From an uncultured Ruminococcus sp. (GTDB taxonomy: Bacteria > Bacillota > Clostridia > Oscillospirales > CAG-272), in NCBI GenBank assembly GCA_902779285.1, contig CACZAZ010000004.1, positions 1 to 52,076 of the forward strand: 52,076 bases of DNA, written 5' to 3'. The notes under the pieces were generated by a model. The model saw only the letters and a program-made list of their open reading frames with translations. It searched no databases and was not told where the DNA came from. The translations under genes and the position numbers were made by a program. This document shows positions 14,421-22,662 of the stretch, piece by piece (the stretch's first letter is position 1; every line of letters begins with the position of its first letter).

Positions 14421-17144
14421 TTATTGCGGAGTCAGGGTGACCTGTCCCGCAGGCGCGGTAAAGACCAGAAGTCCTCCGTCTTCCGTCGCGGTGATCCTCT
14501 GCGTGTCGCCGTTCGCGTCGCGGACCACCCACTTCCCGGCTCTGACGCCCGAGACGTAGTAGGTAAGATCGCCCGTGCCGCTTGCGGTGAACGAGAGAAC
14601 GGTCGAACGCCGCTCGGCGGAATTGACGAACACCGCGGCGACCTTGCCGATCACGGCGCCGCTCACGTTCAAGTTGCCCGAGATCGCGGTCGCGGTCTGT
14701 CCCGACGGGCTCTTGTTGGAATCGCAAACGTACATCACGTTCAGGAGCTGATTGGTCTGCGCGGACGCCGTCGCGATCTCGGCGCGGCCCCAGAATCCGT
14801 CGTCGCCCGCGGAATAAAGGGTCCCGGAGGCGTCCTTGTACCCCTGTACCGTCGTGATCGTGTTGCCGCCGACCACGTTCTGCAGAACGAGTTTGCCCCC
14901 GTTCTTTTGGACGGTGACGGTCTTGCCCGATACGGTCGGCTGCGCCGGGACGTGGAGCAGGAAGGTCTTTTTCGCGCTCGAGTTCGACTTGATATTGTCG
15001 AAGACGAAGAAGTACATCGGGATATTATCGTTCCCCGTCTCGTAGACGGCGAGCATCCGGCGCGTGACCTCGGACGCCACGCTCGACCCGTACGCCTTCG
15101 CGTTGTTCCCGGCGAGATAGGCGTAGACCGGCGTCTTCCCGTCGGACTTGAATCCTTCCTCGTGTCCCGTCACCTCGCCGATCAGCGTGTTGCTGTCGGT
15201 CATGTAATTCCGGTGCGACATTTCGTTGCCGCCCATACGCTGCTGCCCGTTCCCGCCGATCAGGATGCAGTTGTGCGCGACGGTCGCCTGGTGATAGTTT
15301 CTCCAATGGTCGGAGCCGTAGGTGTCGTAGTCCCCGGTATCGCCCGCGAGCATCGTCTTGTACCAGATCTGGAACTGTCCCGCGTCGCGGTGGTCGTGGT
15401 TGCCGCCCGTCCGGACGCCGATCTTCATCAGGACCGCCGCCTGATCGTCGCTCCAGTTGTTCCGGGCAATGATCTGCCCGAGGAAGCCGCCGTTATAGAG
15501 GATCAGCGGCATATCCTGATGCCGGTCGGACGCCGCCTTGACGCCGTTCGAACTGCAGATCAGGTATTCGACGTAGTTCGAGCCGACCGTGAAATACGAA
15601 TCGAATCTCGAGTAACTTCTCTTATAGTATTCGAGGTGCGCGCGCATGGTCGCGTCGTCGAAGAGATAGGAGGACAGGAGCGTGTTGCGGCTGTACTCGA
15701 TAAACGTGCCGTCGTCAACGTGGTCGTCGCCCGAGGCGAAGGCGTTTCTGCCCGGCAGTTCGTAGGTGTAGACGGTGCGCATGACCTGCTTCATCCCCGC
15801 GGCGTCGTAAGGCATCTCGCCGGTCGCCGCCTTGATCAGGATCCCGGAATAGAGGTCGGACGAGAACCGGATGCGAATGTAGAGCGACACGCCCTGCGTC
15901 ACCATACCGGCGGAATAGTAGTAGTTGCGCGGCGTGACGTACTCGGCGTAAAAACGTCCGCCGATGTAGTCCCACCAACCGGGATACTCGTCGTGGATCG
16001 CGATGGCGAACGCGAGATAGTCGCGCAGAAGCTGGAACTCACAGCCGTGTCCCGCGACCGAGTACTGTCCCGAGGGCGGGAAGCCCATCTCCATCTTGCC
16101 GTCGTCGCAGCACTTATGTTCGACGCCCGCGACGATCTGCTGCTTGTCGGCGGACGTCAAGAGATCGTAGCACCAGTCGTAGACGCAGGCGGCGATAAAC
16201 ATCGTCAATCCGTACTGCCGCTCGGGATCGCCCGTGATGCCGGCAAAGTCCATCGTAGCCAGATGGTTCTTGATCGCCAGGATCGCCTGATACCCCGAGA
16301 TCTTGTTCCCGGTCAGACGGTAATCGAGCGCCAGCGCCTGGATCTTGTCGAGGACGTCGGAACTGAAGTTGTTGTGCGACGAAGAAGCCGGCAGTTTTCC
16401 GTCGGTCGGTTTGCTGATCGCGGTCAGATACAGTTTGATCGCGGCGTTGTTGCGGGGATCGTAGACCGTCGCTTTGACCGCGTCGACTTCGTCCCCGTTG
16501 AACATTACGCGGGGATGCTGTTTCAGAGAAACCGTCGGCTTCGCGTATGTCGAGCCGAGGTTTTCAGTCACGCTGCCGAAGTTGGTATTGGCGGCGGCGA
16601 CCTTCGCTTTGACGGCGTTGACCTGCGCGCTGTATTCGGAAAGCGTCATCGAAGACGAGACGACGCCCTTTCCGCATAACGTGCAGAATTTCTCGATCTC
16701 ACCGTCGGACGACGAGGTCGGCGGGGTGACCAGGCGTTCCGCGGAGCCCGAAGTATTGTGCGCGTCGGGGTTGACCGGGATCACTTCGCTTTTCTTCGCT
16801 TCGCATTTAGTGCAAGTGTAGAGCCGCATCCCCGTATCGGAGCAGGTCGCGGCAACGGCGACGCGCCCGTCGTTCCAGGCGTGACCGTCGGTCTCTTCGG
16901 TTTTCGTCTCGCCGCAGATCGTGCAGGTGTATTCGATCTCGCCTTTGGTCTCCTCTTTGGTTTCGGGATCGCAGCTGCCTTCCCTGACGACGCGTCCCTC
17001 GTCCCAGACATGTTCGTGTTCGCCTGCGGCGGTGGTTTCGTCGCTCTCCGGATCTTTTTCGGGCGACAGGTCGCAGGACGCGAAGAGCGCGGCGAAAAGA
17101 CAGAGGCACAGGAGCAGCGCAACGATCACAAGATTTCTTTTCAT
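14421..17144 (-). CDS. Heparinase II/III-like polysaccharide lyase lipoprotein
   Basis: About 907 residues. The signal peptide ends in a lipobox-like AASC/FASC cysteine, so the protein is probably a surface lipoprotein. Residues about 35-160 contain two repeats of the HxWxxG...C...C..C..K type seen on many gut Firmicute surface proteins. The central part (about 190-560) is alpha-helical like the toroid of polysaccharide lyases (HPRVMFNGDEV, SVAGHGCEFQLLRDY). At about 585-640, GGNHDHRDAGQFQIWYK and HNCILIGG are characteristic of the heparinase II/III beta-sandwich domain. Expected to cleave an acidic polysaccharide such as a glycosaminoglycan; the substrate is inferred only. The ATG at 17142-17144 has AGAGGAAA in front, so it is preferred over the ATG 21 bases upstream. 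Confidence 0.8.
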   Translation of the reverse strand: MKRNLVIVALLLCLCLFAALFASCDLSPEKDPESDETTAAGEHEHVWDEGRVVREGSCDPETKEETKGEIEYTCTICGETKTEETDGHAWNDGRVAVAATCSDTGMRLYTCTKCEAKKSEVIPVNPDAHNTSGSAERLVTPPTSSSDGEIEKFCTLCGKGVVSSSMTLSEYSAQVNAVKAKVAAANTNFGSVTENLGSTYAKPTVSLKQHPRVMFNGDEVDAVKATVYDPRNNAAIKLYLTAISKPTDGKLPASSSHNNFSSDVLDKIQALALDYRLTGNKISGYQAILAIKNHLATMDFAGITGDPERQYGLTMFIAACVYDWCYDLLTSADKQQIVAGVEHKCCDDGKMEMGFPPSGQYSVAGHGCEFQLLRDYLAFAIAIHDEYPGWWDYIGGRFYAEYVTPRNYYYSAGMVTQGVSLYIRIRFSSDLYSGILIKAATGEMPYDAAGMKQVMRTVYTYELPGRNAFASGDDHVDDGTFIEYSRNTLLSSYLFDDATMRAHLEYYKRSYSRFDSYFTVGSNYVEYLICSSNGVKAASDRHQDMPLILYNGGFLGQIIARNNWSDDQAAVLMKIGVRTGGNHDHRDAGQFQIWYKTMLAGDTGDYDTYGSDHWRNYHQATVAHNCILIGGNGQQRMGGNEMSHRNYMTDSNTLIGEVTGHEEGFKSDGKTPVYAYLAGNNAKAYGSSVASEVTRRMLAVYETGNDNIPMYFFVFDNIKSNSSAKKTFLLHVPAQPTVSGKTVTVQKNGGKLVLQNVVGGNTITTVQGYKDASGTLYSAGDDGFWGRAEIATASAQTNQLLNVMYVCDSNKSPSGQTATAISGNLNVSGAVIGKVAAVFVNSAERRSTVLSFTASGTGDLTYYVSGVRAGKWVVRDANGDTQRITATEDGGLLVFTAPAGQVTLTPQ

Positions 17145-17197
17145 TTCGTTTCCTCTTTCGATCAAACCCGGGCGTACGCCGCGGGCTCCTTGTTTAT

Positions 17198-17226
17198 ATT
17201 ATACATCAAAAAAAAGCAAAAAGCAA
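17198..17226 (-). promoter_or_regulatory. Sigma-A promoter of the heparinase-like gene
   Basis: Minus strand TTGCTT (17221-17226), 17 bases, TATAAT (17198-17203), about 55 bases before the ATG. Confidence 0.65.
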
Positions 17227-17331
17227 CCGCACGGCAAAAAAACGGGCAAATTTGCGATCTTTCGCCCGCGCCGCTCGGTTTTTTGCGCGCCGGAAAAAAC
17301 GAAAAACCGTGCGGAAAAACGCGAAAAAAGG

Positions 17332-17360
17332 TTGCGCGGGACGCGTTTTTCTGCTACAAT
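17332..17360 (+). promoter_or_regulatory. Sigma-A promoter of the membrane protein-MBL pair
   Basis: TTGCGC at 17332-17337, a 17-base spacer ending in TGC, and TACAAT at 17355-17360; the ATG follows at 17395. Confidence 0.65.
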
Positions 17361-17394
17361 AGGAGTGAAGAAAACGTAAGAAAGGAACCGTTCT

Positions 17395-17826
17395 ATGGCA
17401 AAAACCGTGAAAAGTACGGTCAAGCGGCAGATCCGCCGCACGGCGAAACGCAATCCGGTCGCCGTGATCGTCCTGATCCTGGCGCTCGCGATCGGGCTTG
17501 CCGTCGGGTATCTCGCCTGCACCGCGCTGACCAAAAACGACGGATTCTCACTCAAAGGCGAAAAATCGGTGAACTTCACCGTCGGAGAGGGCGGCGGCAG
17601 CGTCACCTTCGCGGAGCCGGGCTGGACCCTGACGGCGCTCGGGCGCGACGCCGCGGGAAAGGTCGAGGTCGAAACGCCCCTCCAAAAGACCGACGGCGGC
17701 TATACCGTCCCGACCGACCAATCCGGCGTCTACCGGATCGTCTACCGTCCCACCCACTTCCTGTTCTCCAAATACAGTCTGGTGCGCACGATCACGGTAA
17801 ACGATACGGAAGGAGGGGATGAATAA
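17395..17826 (+). CDS. Single-pass membrane protein of unknown function
   Basis: 143 residues. A basic N-terminus (residues 1-19) is followed by one membrane segment at about 21-43 (AVIVLILALAIGLAVGYLAC), giving a cytoplasmic N-terminus and an external C-terminal domain of about 95 residues with a beta-rich, Ig-like look (YTVPTDQSGVYRIVYRP). The family is not recognised. The stop overlaps the ATG of the next gene (TAATG), so it is translationally coupled to the membrane-tethered metallo-beta-lactamase protein and may be its partner. The ATG follows AAAGGAACC. Confidence 0.75.
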   Translation: MAKTVKSTVKRQIRRTAKRNPVAVIVLILALAIGLAVGYLACTALTKNDGFSLKGEKSVNFTVGEGGGSVTFAEPGWTLTALGRDAAGKVEVETPLQKTDGGYTVPTDQSGVYRIVYRPTHFLFSKYSLVRTITVNDTEGGDE

Positions 17827-18938
17827 TGGCAAGTAAAGCGAAACGCCTCTCCCCCGTACTCGTCCTGATCCTGGCGATCCTCCTCTTCGTCGTCGGCGCA
17901 GCCGCGGGCTTTCTCGGCGCGGCGCGGGACAACTTTCTCAACCCCGTCGACGAGGCAGCCAACGACAGATTCGGACGCGGCGGCGAGATCGGCGGGGATC
18001 TGCAGATCCACTTCCTCGAACTCGGCAACTACTACACCGGCGACTGCGTGTATATCAAGGCGGGCGACACCGACGTACTGATCGACGCGGGCTCGAAATC
18101 CTCGAGCGTGCCGACCATCTCCGCGTACCTGAACGAGTACGTCACCGACAACAAACTGGAGTACGTGATCGTCACCCACGCGCACGAGGATCACTACGCC
18201 GGGTTCGCCGCGAAAAACGGGATCTTCGACCTCTACGAATGCGAGGTCATCATCGACTTTGCGAAGACCAACAAGGATCCGTCGAAAGGGATGCAGAAAA
18301 ATTACCTCGCCAACCTCGAGGCGGAGATCGCCGCCGGCGCGACTCACTACACGGCGCAGGACTGCATCGAGCAGGGCAAGACCGACTTCGCTCTTGCGGA
18401 CGGGATCAATATGAAGATCCTCGACAGTTACTTCTACACCCACGATTCGTCGACCGAAAACGATTATTCGGTCTGTATGCTGCTGACCGAAGGCGAGAAC
18501 AACTACCTCTTCACGGGCGACCTTGAGGCGAAGGGCGAAAAGAAGCTGGTCGAGATGAACGATCTGCCCGAAGTGGTCCTCTATAAGGCGGGACACCACG
18601 GCTCGAAGACCTCGTCCTCCGACGCGCTGCTCTCGGTCATCAAACCGCAGATCGTCTGCGTCTGCTGCTGCGCGGGGAGCGCCGAGTACACAAAGACGGA
18701 GGCGAACAAATTCCCGACCCAGGCGTTTATCGACCGGGTGGCGCCCTATACCGATCAGGTTTACGTCACCACCATCTTCGAGAGCGACCAGGACAAGACC
18801 TTCAAATCCATGAACGGCAATATCACGGTCTGCAGCGACGGCTCACGGGTCTGGGTCGTCTGCTCTGCGTCGGATCTGCTGCTCCGCGAGACGCCGTGGT
18901 TTGAGGAGAAACGCACCTGTCCCGCGGCTTGGCGGTAA
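17826..18938 (+). CDS. Membrane-anchored ComEC/Rec2-like metallo-beta-lactamase hydrolase
   Basis: 370 residues. One N-terminal membrane segment (about 9-32) tethers an external MBL domain. The domain opens with IHFLELGNYYTGDCVYIKAGDTDVLIDAG, contains the metal motif HAHEDH (His118, His120, Asp122, His123) and a later GHHGSKTSSSDALL, which together mark the ComEC/Rec2 C-terminal-like group. In ComEC this domain degrades the non-transforming DNA strand; stand-alone secreted copies are common in gut Firmicutes, with unknown substrates. No competence-channel domain is present, so this is not a complete ComEC. Confidence 0.85.
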   Translation: MASKAKRLSPVLVLILAILLFVVGAAAGFLGAARDNFLNPVDEAANDRFGRGGEIGGDLQIHFLELGNYYTGDCVYIKAGDTDVLIDAGSKSSSVPTISAYLNEYVTDNKLEYVIVTHAHEDHYAGFAAKNGIFDLYECEVIIDFAKTNKDPSKGMQKNYLANLEAEIAAGATHYTAQDCIEQGKTDFALADGINMKILDSYFYTHDSSTENDYSVCMLLTEGENNYLFTGDLEAKGEKKLVEMNDLPEVVLYKAGHHGSKTSSSDALLSVIKPQIVCVCCCAGSAEYTKTEANKFPTQAFIDRVAPYTDQVYVTTIFESDQDKTFKSMNGNITVCSDGSRVWVVCSASDLLLRETPWFEEKRTCPAAWR

Positions 18939-18944
18939 GCGAAA

Positions 18945-19718
18945 CTAATTCACCAATACGACGGCGCCGAGAGGCGCCGTTTCGTATATCCGGCGGCTGT
19001 CCTCGGGGGAGAGCCGGACGCAGCCGTGCGAGATCCGCGCCGAGAGTTCGCCGTCGAGGATCTCGTCGCCCCGCCAGGTATAGAGCACCGAATGGAGAAG
19101 ATACCCGCCGTAGTAGTGGACGCCCCACCGACAGAGATAGACCCCCTCTTTGCCCATAAACTCGGTCTTGTAGTCGGTCTCGTACCGCCCGCGCGGGGTC
19201 GGATGTCCGGCGTCCCCGACCGAACAGGGCATCACGCGAAGCACTTCCCCGTTCTCCACCGCCGTTACGGTCAGGCGCGAAAGATCGACGAAAAAGACCC
19301 AAGCGGGAAGCGGGTCCCCGAGTTCGGTTTTCAGGTACTCGATCACCTGTTCCGCCGTCGGACTCGGCAACGCCGGCACGTCGGGGGCGAGCGGCTCGAT
19401 CAGATCCCACGCGACGGTCGCTTCGCTCCCCGACGGGTAGCGGATACGGTAGGAGACGCCCGATTCCGCCGAGAGAAGCTCGACGGGGACGCTCCCGCCC
19501 CCGGAAAGTTTCAGTAGTCCGGGCTGAACGAACGGCGGGAACAGCAGAGCCGGATCGGGGGGCGGCTCGGTTTCGGGCGGCTCGGTCGGCGGGAGAGTCG
19601 GTGCGGCGGTCGATTCCTCCGCCGTCTCGGGATTCTCCCTTCCGAGAGGCGTTTTCCCGCAGGACGCAAGCCCGAAAAGCAAAAGAAACGCAAGCGAAAG
19701 CGCCGCGATCCGTTTCAC
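18945..19718 (-). CDS. L,D-transpeptidase lipoprotein (YkuD family)
   Basis: 257 residues. The lipobox ends at Cys20 (LASC) and is followed by a Pro/Glu/Thr-rich linker to about residue 55. A C-terminal YkuD domain (about 140-257) has the VDLSRLTVTAVENGE opening, the TPRGRYE segment, HSVL, and the catalytic motif SHGCVRL (His231, Cys233). Makes 3-3 peptidoglycan crosslinks or attaches proteins to the wall; it could also act in spore cortex. Convergent with the MBL gene, with 6 bases between stops. A short hairpin inside its 3' end may serve as a terminator for the plus-strand transcript. Confidence 0.9.
   Translation of the reverse strand: MKRIAALSLAFLLLFGLASCGKTPLGRENPETAEESTAAPTLPPTEPPETEPPPDPALLFPPFVQPGLLKLSGGGSVPVELLSAESGVSYRIRYPSGSEATVAWDLIEPLAPDVPALPSPTAEQVIEYLKTELGDPLPAWVFFVDLSRLTVTAVENGEVLRVMPCSVGDAGHPTPRGRYETDYKTEFMGKEGVYLCRWGVHYYGGYLLHSVLYTWRGDEILDGELSARISHGCVRLSPEDSRRIYETAPLGAVVLVN
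18962..18981 (+). terminator. Hairpin at convergent gene ends
   Basis: ACGGCGCC, GAGA loop, GGCGCCGT, then TTTCG on the plus strand. It lies inside the last codons of the transpeptidase gene and just beyond the stop of the MBL gene. The T run is short. Confidence 0.4.
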
Positions 19719-19804
19719 GCCGATCCCCCCGATCCCGTTTTTTGTTCAGTATGCCCCCGCGCCGCTCCGCTATGCGGAAAAGGGGACGGCGAAACCTCCC
19801 TCTC

Positions 19805-19833
19805 TTGCATTTTTCGGGAAAATGATGTATAAT
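19805..19833 (+). promoter_or_regulatory. Sigma-A promoter of the MBL-GDPD gene
   Basis: TTGCAT (19805-19810), 17 bases, TATAAT (19828-19833). Because the -10 overlaps the earlier in-frame ATG at 19822, that ATG cannot be the start; translation must begin downstream, at 19867. Confidence 0.8.
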
Positions 19834-19866
19834 GAAAGTGAAATCAAGAAAAGGAGGGCACAGATC

Positions 19867-21297
19867 ATGTTGGGAGACACCGCTCCGTTCCGGATCGCCG
19901 GAAACCTGTATTTCGTGGGGACGCACGCCAAATCCTGTCACGTTCTCGCCACCTCTCGCGGGCTGATCATGATCGACAGCGGCGGGATCGACACGGTGGA
20001 CGCGATCCTCGGATCGCTCGGCACCCTCGGCTTTTCACCAAGCGACGTGAAGATCATCCTGCTCTCTCACGGTCACCCCGATCACGCGGGCGGCGCCGGA
20101 CGGCTGCGCGAGATCACGGGCGCCGAGATCTACATGGGCGAGGACGATCTGAAATACGTCGGCTTCGTACCCGATCATTTTCTCTCGGACGGCGACGAGA
20201 TCGCGCTGGGGGACACGGTCGTATCCTGTCTTTTCACCCCGGGACACACCGAGGGGACCTTTTCCTTCTTCTTCAACCTTGTCGAGAACGGGATGACCTA
20301 CCGCGCCGGGATGTTCGGCGGCAGCGGGGGCAATCAGCTGAAAAAGCCCTATATGAACCGTCCCGACCGTCGCGTTTCGTACCTGATGCGCGGCGCCTTC
20401 TTCAAGACGCTCGACCGGTTGGAGGAGGAGCACGTCGATATCATGATCGGCAACCATACCTGGCAGAACGATCAGGACAGAAAATACGAACGGATGTTCG
20501 ATTCCCCCGAGAATCCCTTTATCGACCCGACCGAATGGCAGAAGCACCTCGACAAGACGCGGGAGGCGATGCAGGCGATCATACGGGAGGAGAGCAAGAC
20601 CGAGTTCGTCAACTACGCGCACCGCGGCGCGAGCGAGACCCGCCCCGAGAACACCATGACGGCGTTCTACGAAGGAGTCGCTCTCGGCGCGAACGGGATC
20701 GAGACCGACGTGCAGATGACGCTCGACGGCGTGCCGGTCCTGTTCCACGACGACGCCCTGCTCCGCGTGACGGGGGAGCCCGGCTCGATCGGAGACTACA
20801 CGCTCGCGGAACTCCGGAAATTCACGGTCAAAAAAGACGGGATGGTCGACCGGATCCCGACGCTCGAGGAGTTCCTCGCCGCCTTTTCGTGGAGGGATAT
20901 CACCTTTGCGATCGAACTCAAGGGAGAGGGCGCGGAGCAGGCGGTCGCGGACCTCGTCTACCGCTACGGCGTCGACTGCAAATGCGTCGTCACCTCGTTC
21001 GTGCTTGAAAGACTGCGCCGGATCCGCGCGATCGCGCCGGGACTGCGCACCGGATGGCTGAAGAAGGATTTTGCGGACGAGGACCTTCGGGCGATGGAGG
21101 CGGCGGGCGTCGACGAACTCTGTCCCCGCGCCGAGAACGTCACCCCCGAACGCGTCGAGGAATGGCACGCCCGCGGCTTCAACGTCCGTCCGTGGGCGGT
21201 GACCGACGACGAACTGATGCGTTCCGCCTACGCCGCGGGGGTCGACGGGATGACGGTCAACTTCCCCGACCGCCTCGCCGCCTTGACGGGCAAATAA
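19867..21297 (+). CDS. Fusion of metallo-beta-lactamase and glycerophosphodiester phosphodiesterase domains
   Basis: About 476 residues. The N-terminal half (about 1-225) is an MBL hydrolase with HGHPDH (His68, His70, Asp72, His73) and a later GHTEGTFSFFF; it resembles subclass-B3-like hydrolases rather than a known resistance enzyme. The C-terminal half (about 250-476) is a GDPD with AHRGASETRPENT, IETDVQMTLDGVPVLFHDD and IELKGEG, the metal-binding Glu/Asp set, and the closing RPWAVTDD segment. GDPDs release glycerol-3-phosphate from glycerophosphodiesters. The ATG at 19867 is chosen because AGGAGG lies 8 bases upstream and the promoter excludes earlier starts. No signal peptide is seen, so the protein is probably cytoplasmic. 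The domain pairing suggests two steps on one lipid- or phosphate-linked substrate; this is inference. Confidence 0.87.
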   Translation: MLGDTAPFRIAGNLYFVGTHAKSCHVLATSRGLIMIDSGGIDTVDAILGSLGTLGFSPSDVKIILLSHGHPDHAGGAGRLREITGAEIYMGEDDLKYVGFVPDHFLSDGDEIALGDTVVSCLFTPGHTEGTFSFFFNLVENGMTYRAGMFGGSGGNQLKKPYMNRPDRRVSYLMRGAFFKTLDRLEEEHVDIMIGNHTWQNDQDRKYERMFDSPENPFIDPTEWQKHLDKTREAMQAIIREESKTEFVNYAHRGASETRPENTMTAFYEGVALGANGIETDVQMTLDGVPVLFHDDALLRVTGEPGSIGDYTLAELRKFTVKKDGMVDRIPTLEEFLAAFSWRDITFAIELKGEGAEQAVADLVYRYGVDCKCVVTSFVLERLRRIRAIAPGLRTGWLKKDFADEDLRAMEAAGVDELCPRAENVTPERVEEWHARGFNVRPWAVTDDELMRSAYAAGVDGMTVNFPDRLAALTGK

Positions 21298-21320
21298 CTT
21301 TTCCCCCCGCCCGGGTAAAC

Positions 21321-21392
21321 CTTCACTCGCGCAGCATACTTCACTCGCGCAGCGAACTTCACTCGCGCAGCGAACTTCACTTGCGCAGCATA
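21321..21392. repeat. Four tandem 18-base repeats
   Basis: Units CTTCACTCGCGCAGCATA, then CTTCACTCGCGCAGCGAA twice, then CTTCACTTGCGCAGCATA, plus the start of a fifth unit (CTTCACCC). Noncoding, just after the MBL-GDPD stop. There is no spacer between units, so this is not a CRISPR; copy number could vary between strains. Confidence 0.85.
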
Positions 21393-21398
21393 CTTCAC

Positions 21399-21426
21399 CC
21401 CCGCCGAACCGTCCGGTTCGGCGGGG
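21399..21426. other. Strong GC-rich hairpin after the 18-base repeats
   Basis: CCCCGCCGAACC pairs with GGTTCGGCGGGG around GTCC. No T run follows at once, so it may protect the 3' end or form a composite terminator with the next hairpin. Confidence 0.5.
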
Positions 21427-21438
21427 ACTTCACTAAAA

Positions 21439-21477
21439 AAACCTCCCCCCGCGTTTATTTGCTTCGGGGGGTGGTTT
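21439..21477. terminator. Bidirectional terminator between MBL-GDPD and ywlG
   Basis: AAACCTCCCCCC and GGGGGGTGGTTT pair (one mismatch) around a 15-base loop. A TTTTTT run lies beyond it on the plus strand (21480-21486), and a T run lies beyond it on the minus strand, so it serves both convergent transcripts. Confidence 0.75.
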
Positions 21478-21492
21478 CGTTTTTTCGCTTGT

Positions 21493-22044
21493 TTACAATA
21501 GATTCTCGTCGTAGACGGCGCGAGAGCCGCCGACGAACTTCGGGCGGGTGCGGGCGGCGAGCAGGATCGCGTTTCCGATACGGTCGAGCGAGAGCCGCAC
21601 CGGGACGGCGACGCGTTTGAGATGCATCCCGATCAGGGTGCCGCCGATATCCAGCCCCGCCGACGCCTGCACCGTTTCGACCAGAACGGGACGGTCAAAG
21701 CCCTTGTACGCCGCGGTCGCGAACGACCCGCCCGCCTTGGGCTGCGGGACGGCGTTGACGATCTCGATCCCGTGCTTTTCCGCGTATTCGGCTTCGACGA
21801 CGAGGGCGCGGTTCAGATGCTCGCAGCATTGCGCGGCGAGATAGATCCCCTTTCCCTTCAACGCGTCGGACACACCGCGAAAGACCTCGTCTGCGGTCTC
21901 GGGCTTCGAGTCCGTGCCGATCCTCGATCCCGTGATCTCGCTGGAACTGCACCCCACGACGAGAAGATCCCCCGCCTTGAGTTTGGCGACCCCGACGAGT
22001 TCCTCCGCCGCCCGTTTCACCTGTTCATAAACCGTTTTGTTCAT
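21493..22044 (-). CDS. ywlG: UPF0340/DUF436 family protein (YwlG-like)
   Basis: About 183 residues. Conserved Firmicute protein of unknown biochemical function. Family segments are visible: VVGCSSSEITGSRIG, CCEHLNRALV, PQPKAGGSFATAAYKGF and GLDIGGTLIGMHLKRVAVPVRL. The ATG at 22044 is preferred over the one at 22050, because the AAGGAGG box (22051-22058) leaves 6 bases to the former and none to the latter. The gene overlaps the end of the ECF gene by 20 bases and is the last gene of the metY-cysK-ECF-ywlG operon. Its presence in a sulfur operon is an association, not proof of a sulfur role. Confidence 0.9.
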   Translation of the reverse strand: MNKTVYEQVKRAAEELVGVAKLKAGDLLVVGCSSSEITGSRIGTDSKPETADEVFRGVSDALKGKGIYLAAQCCEHLNRALVVEAEYAEKHGIEIVNAVPQPKAGGSFATAAYKGFDRPVLVETVQASAGLDIGGTLIGMHLKRVAVPVRLSLDRIGNAILLAARTRPKFVGGSRAVYDENLL

Positions 22045-22603
22045 GTTCATTCCTCCTTGAAAAGCCGCGCATTCCGTACAGCTTGAAAAAATTCGTTCTG
22101 CTGAGCAGTTCGATCACAAGATACGCGCCGCCGGCGCCGACGATCCCCTGCGCGATATTGCCGGGGACACCCGCGACCGCGGCGGCAAAGCCCTCTCCGA
22201 TAACTACCGCCTCGTAGAGATAATAGCCCGCGACCATAACGACTTCCGCCGCGACCGAGGCGATCATAAATCCGAGGCGCGGACGGCTCTCCCCGTCCCG
22301 TTTGACGCGTGCGGGGACCGACGAAACGATCAGCGCCATCGCCGCCTTGACGAGCAGCGTGCCGGGAACGTAGACCGGATATCCGGCGAAGAGGTCCGCG
22401 AGCGCAGATCCGACCCCGCCCGCGATACTCCCGTAGATCGGTCCGAGCAGCCAGCCCGAGAGAAGAACGGACAGATCCCCGAGATTCAGGTACCCTTTGG
22501 TCGGGGACGGGATCCTGACCGCCATCGTGAGAACGCAGGTGAACGCGATCATCACGGCGGTCGTCGTGATTTTGAGCAAGTGCTTGTTTGCCGTAGTTTT
22601 CAT
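22025..22603 (-). CDS. ECF transporter substrate-binding (S) component
   Basis: 192 residues, about five or six membrane segments. The N-terminal part has the S-component pattern of a membrane helix followed by IPSPTKGYLNLGDLSVLLSG, typical of the DUF1393/HmpT-like group; the last helix and a basic tail end the protein. S components capture a vitamin or small metabolite and need the shared EcfA/EcfT energy unit, which is not in this window. Between cysK (59 bases upstream) and ywlG (20-base overlap). Operon context suggests a substrate linked to sulfur or pyridoxal metabolism, but the sequence does not say which. Confidence 0.82.
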   Translation of the reverse strand: MKTTANKHLLKITTTAVMIAFTCVLTMAVRIPSPTKGYLNLGDLSVLLSGWLLGPIYGSIAGGVGSALADLFAGYPVYVPGTLLVKAAMALIVSSVPARVKRDGESRPRLGFMIASVAAEVVMVAGYYLYEAVVIGEGFAAAVAGVPGNIAQGIVGAGGAYLVIELLSRTNFFKLYGMRGFSRRNEHEQNGL

Positions 22604-22662
22604 TGTTTTTACCTTGATACGCCTTTCCCGACCCCGGTTTCCCGGGGTCGGGATATAGTTTT

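Noticed and set aside
19822..19866. Upstream start for the MBL-GDPD protein
   Set aside because: The region contains the promoter -10 (TATAAT at 19828); the true start follows AGGAGG at 19867.
21321..21392. CRISPR array
   Set aside because: No spacers between the 18-base units and no cas genes in the window.
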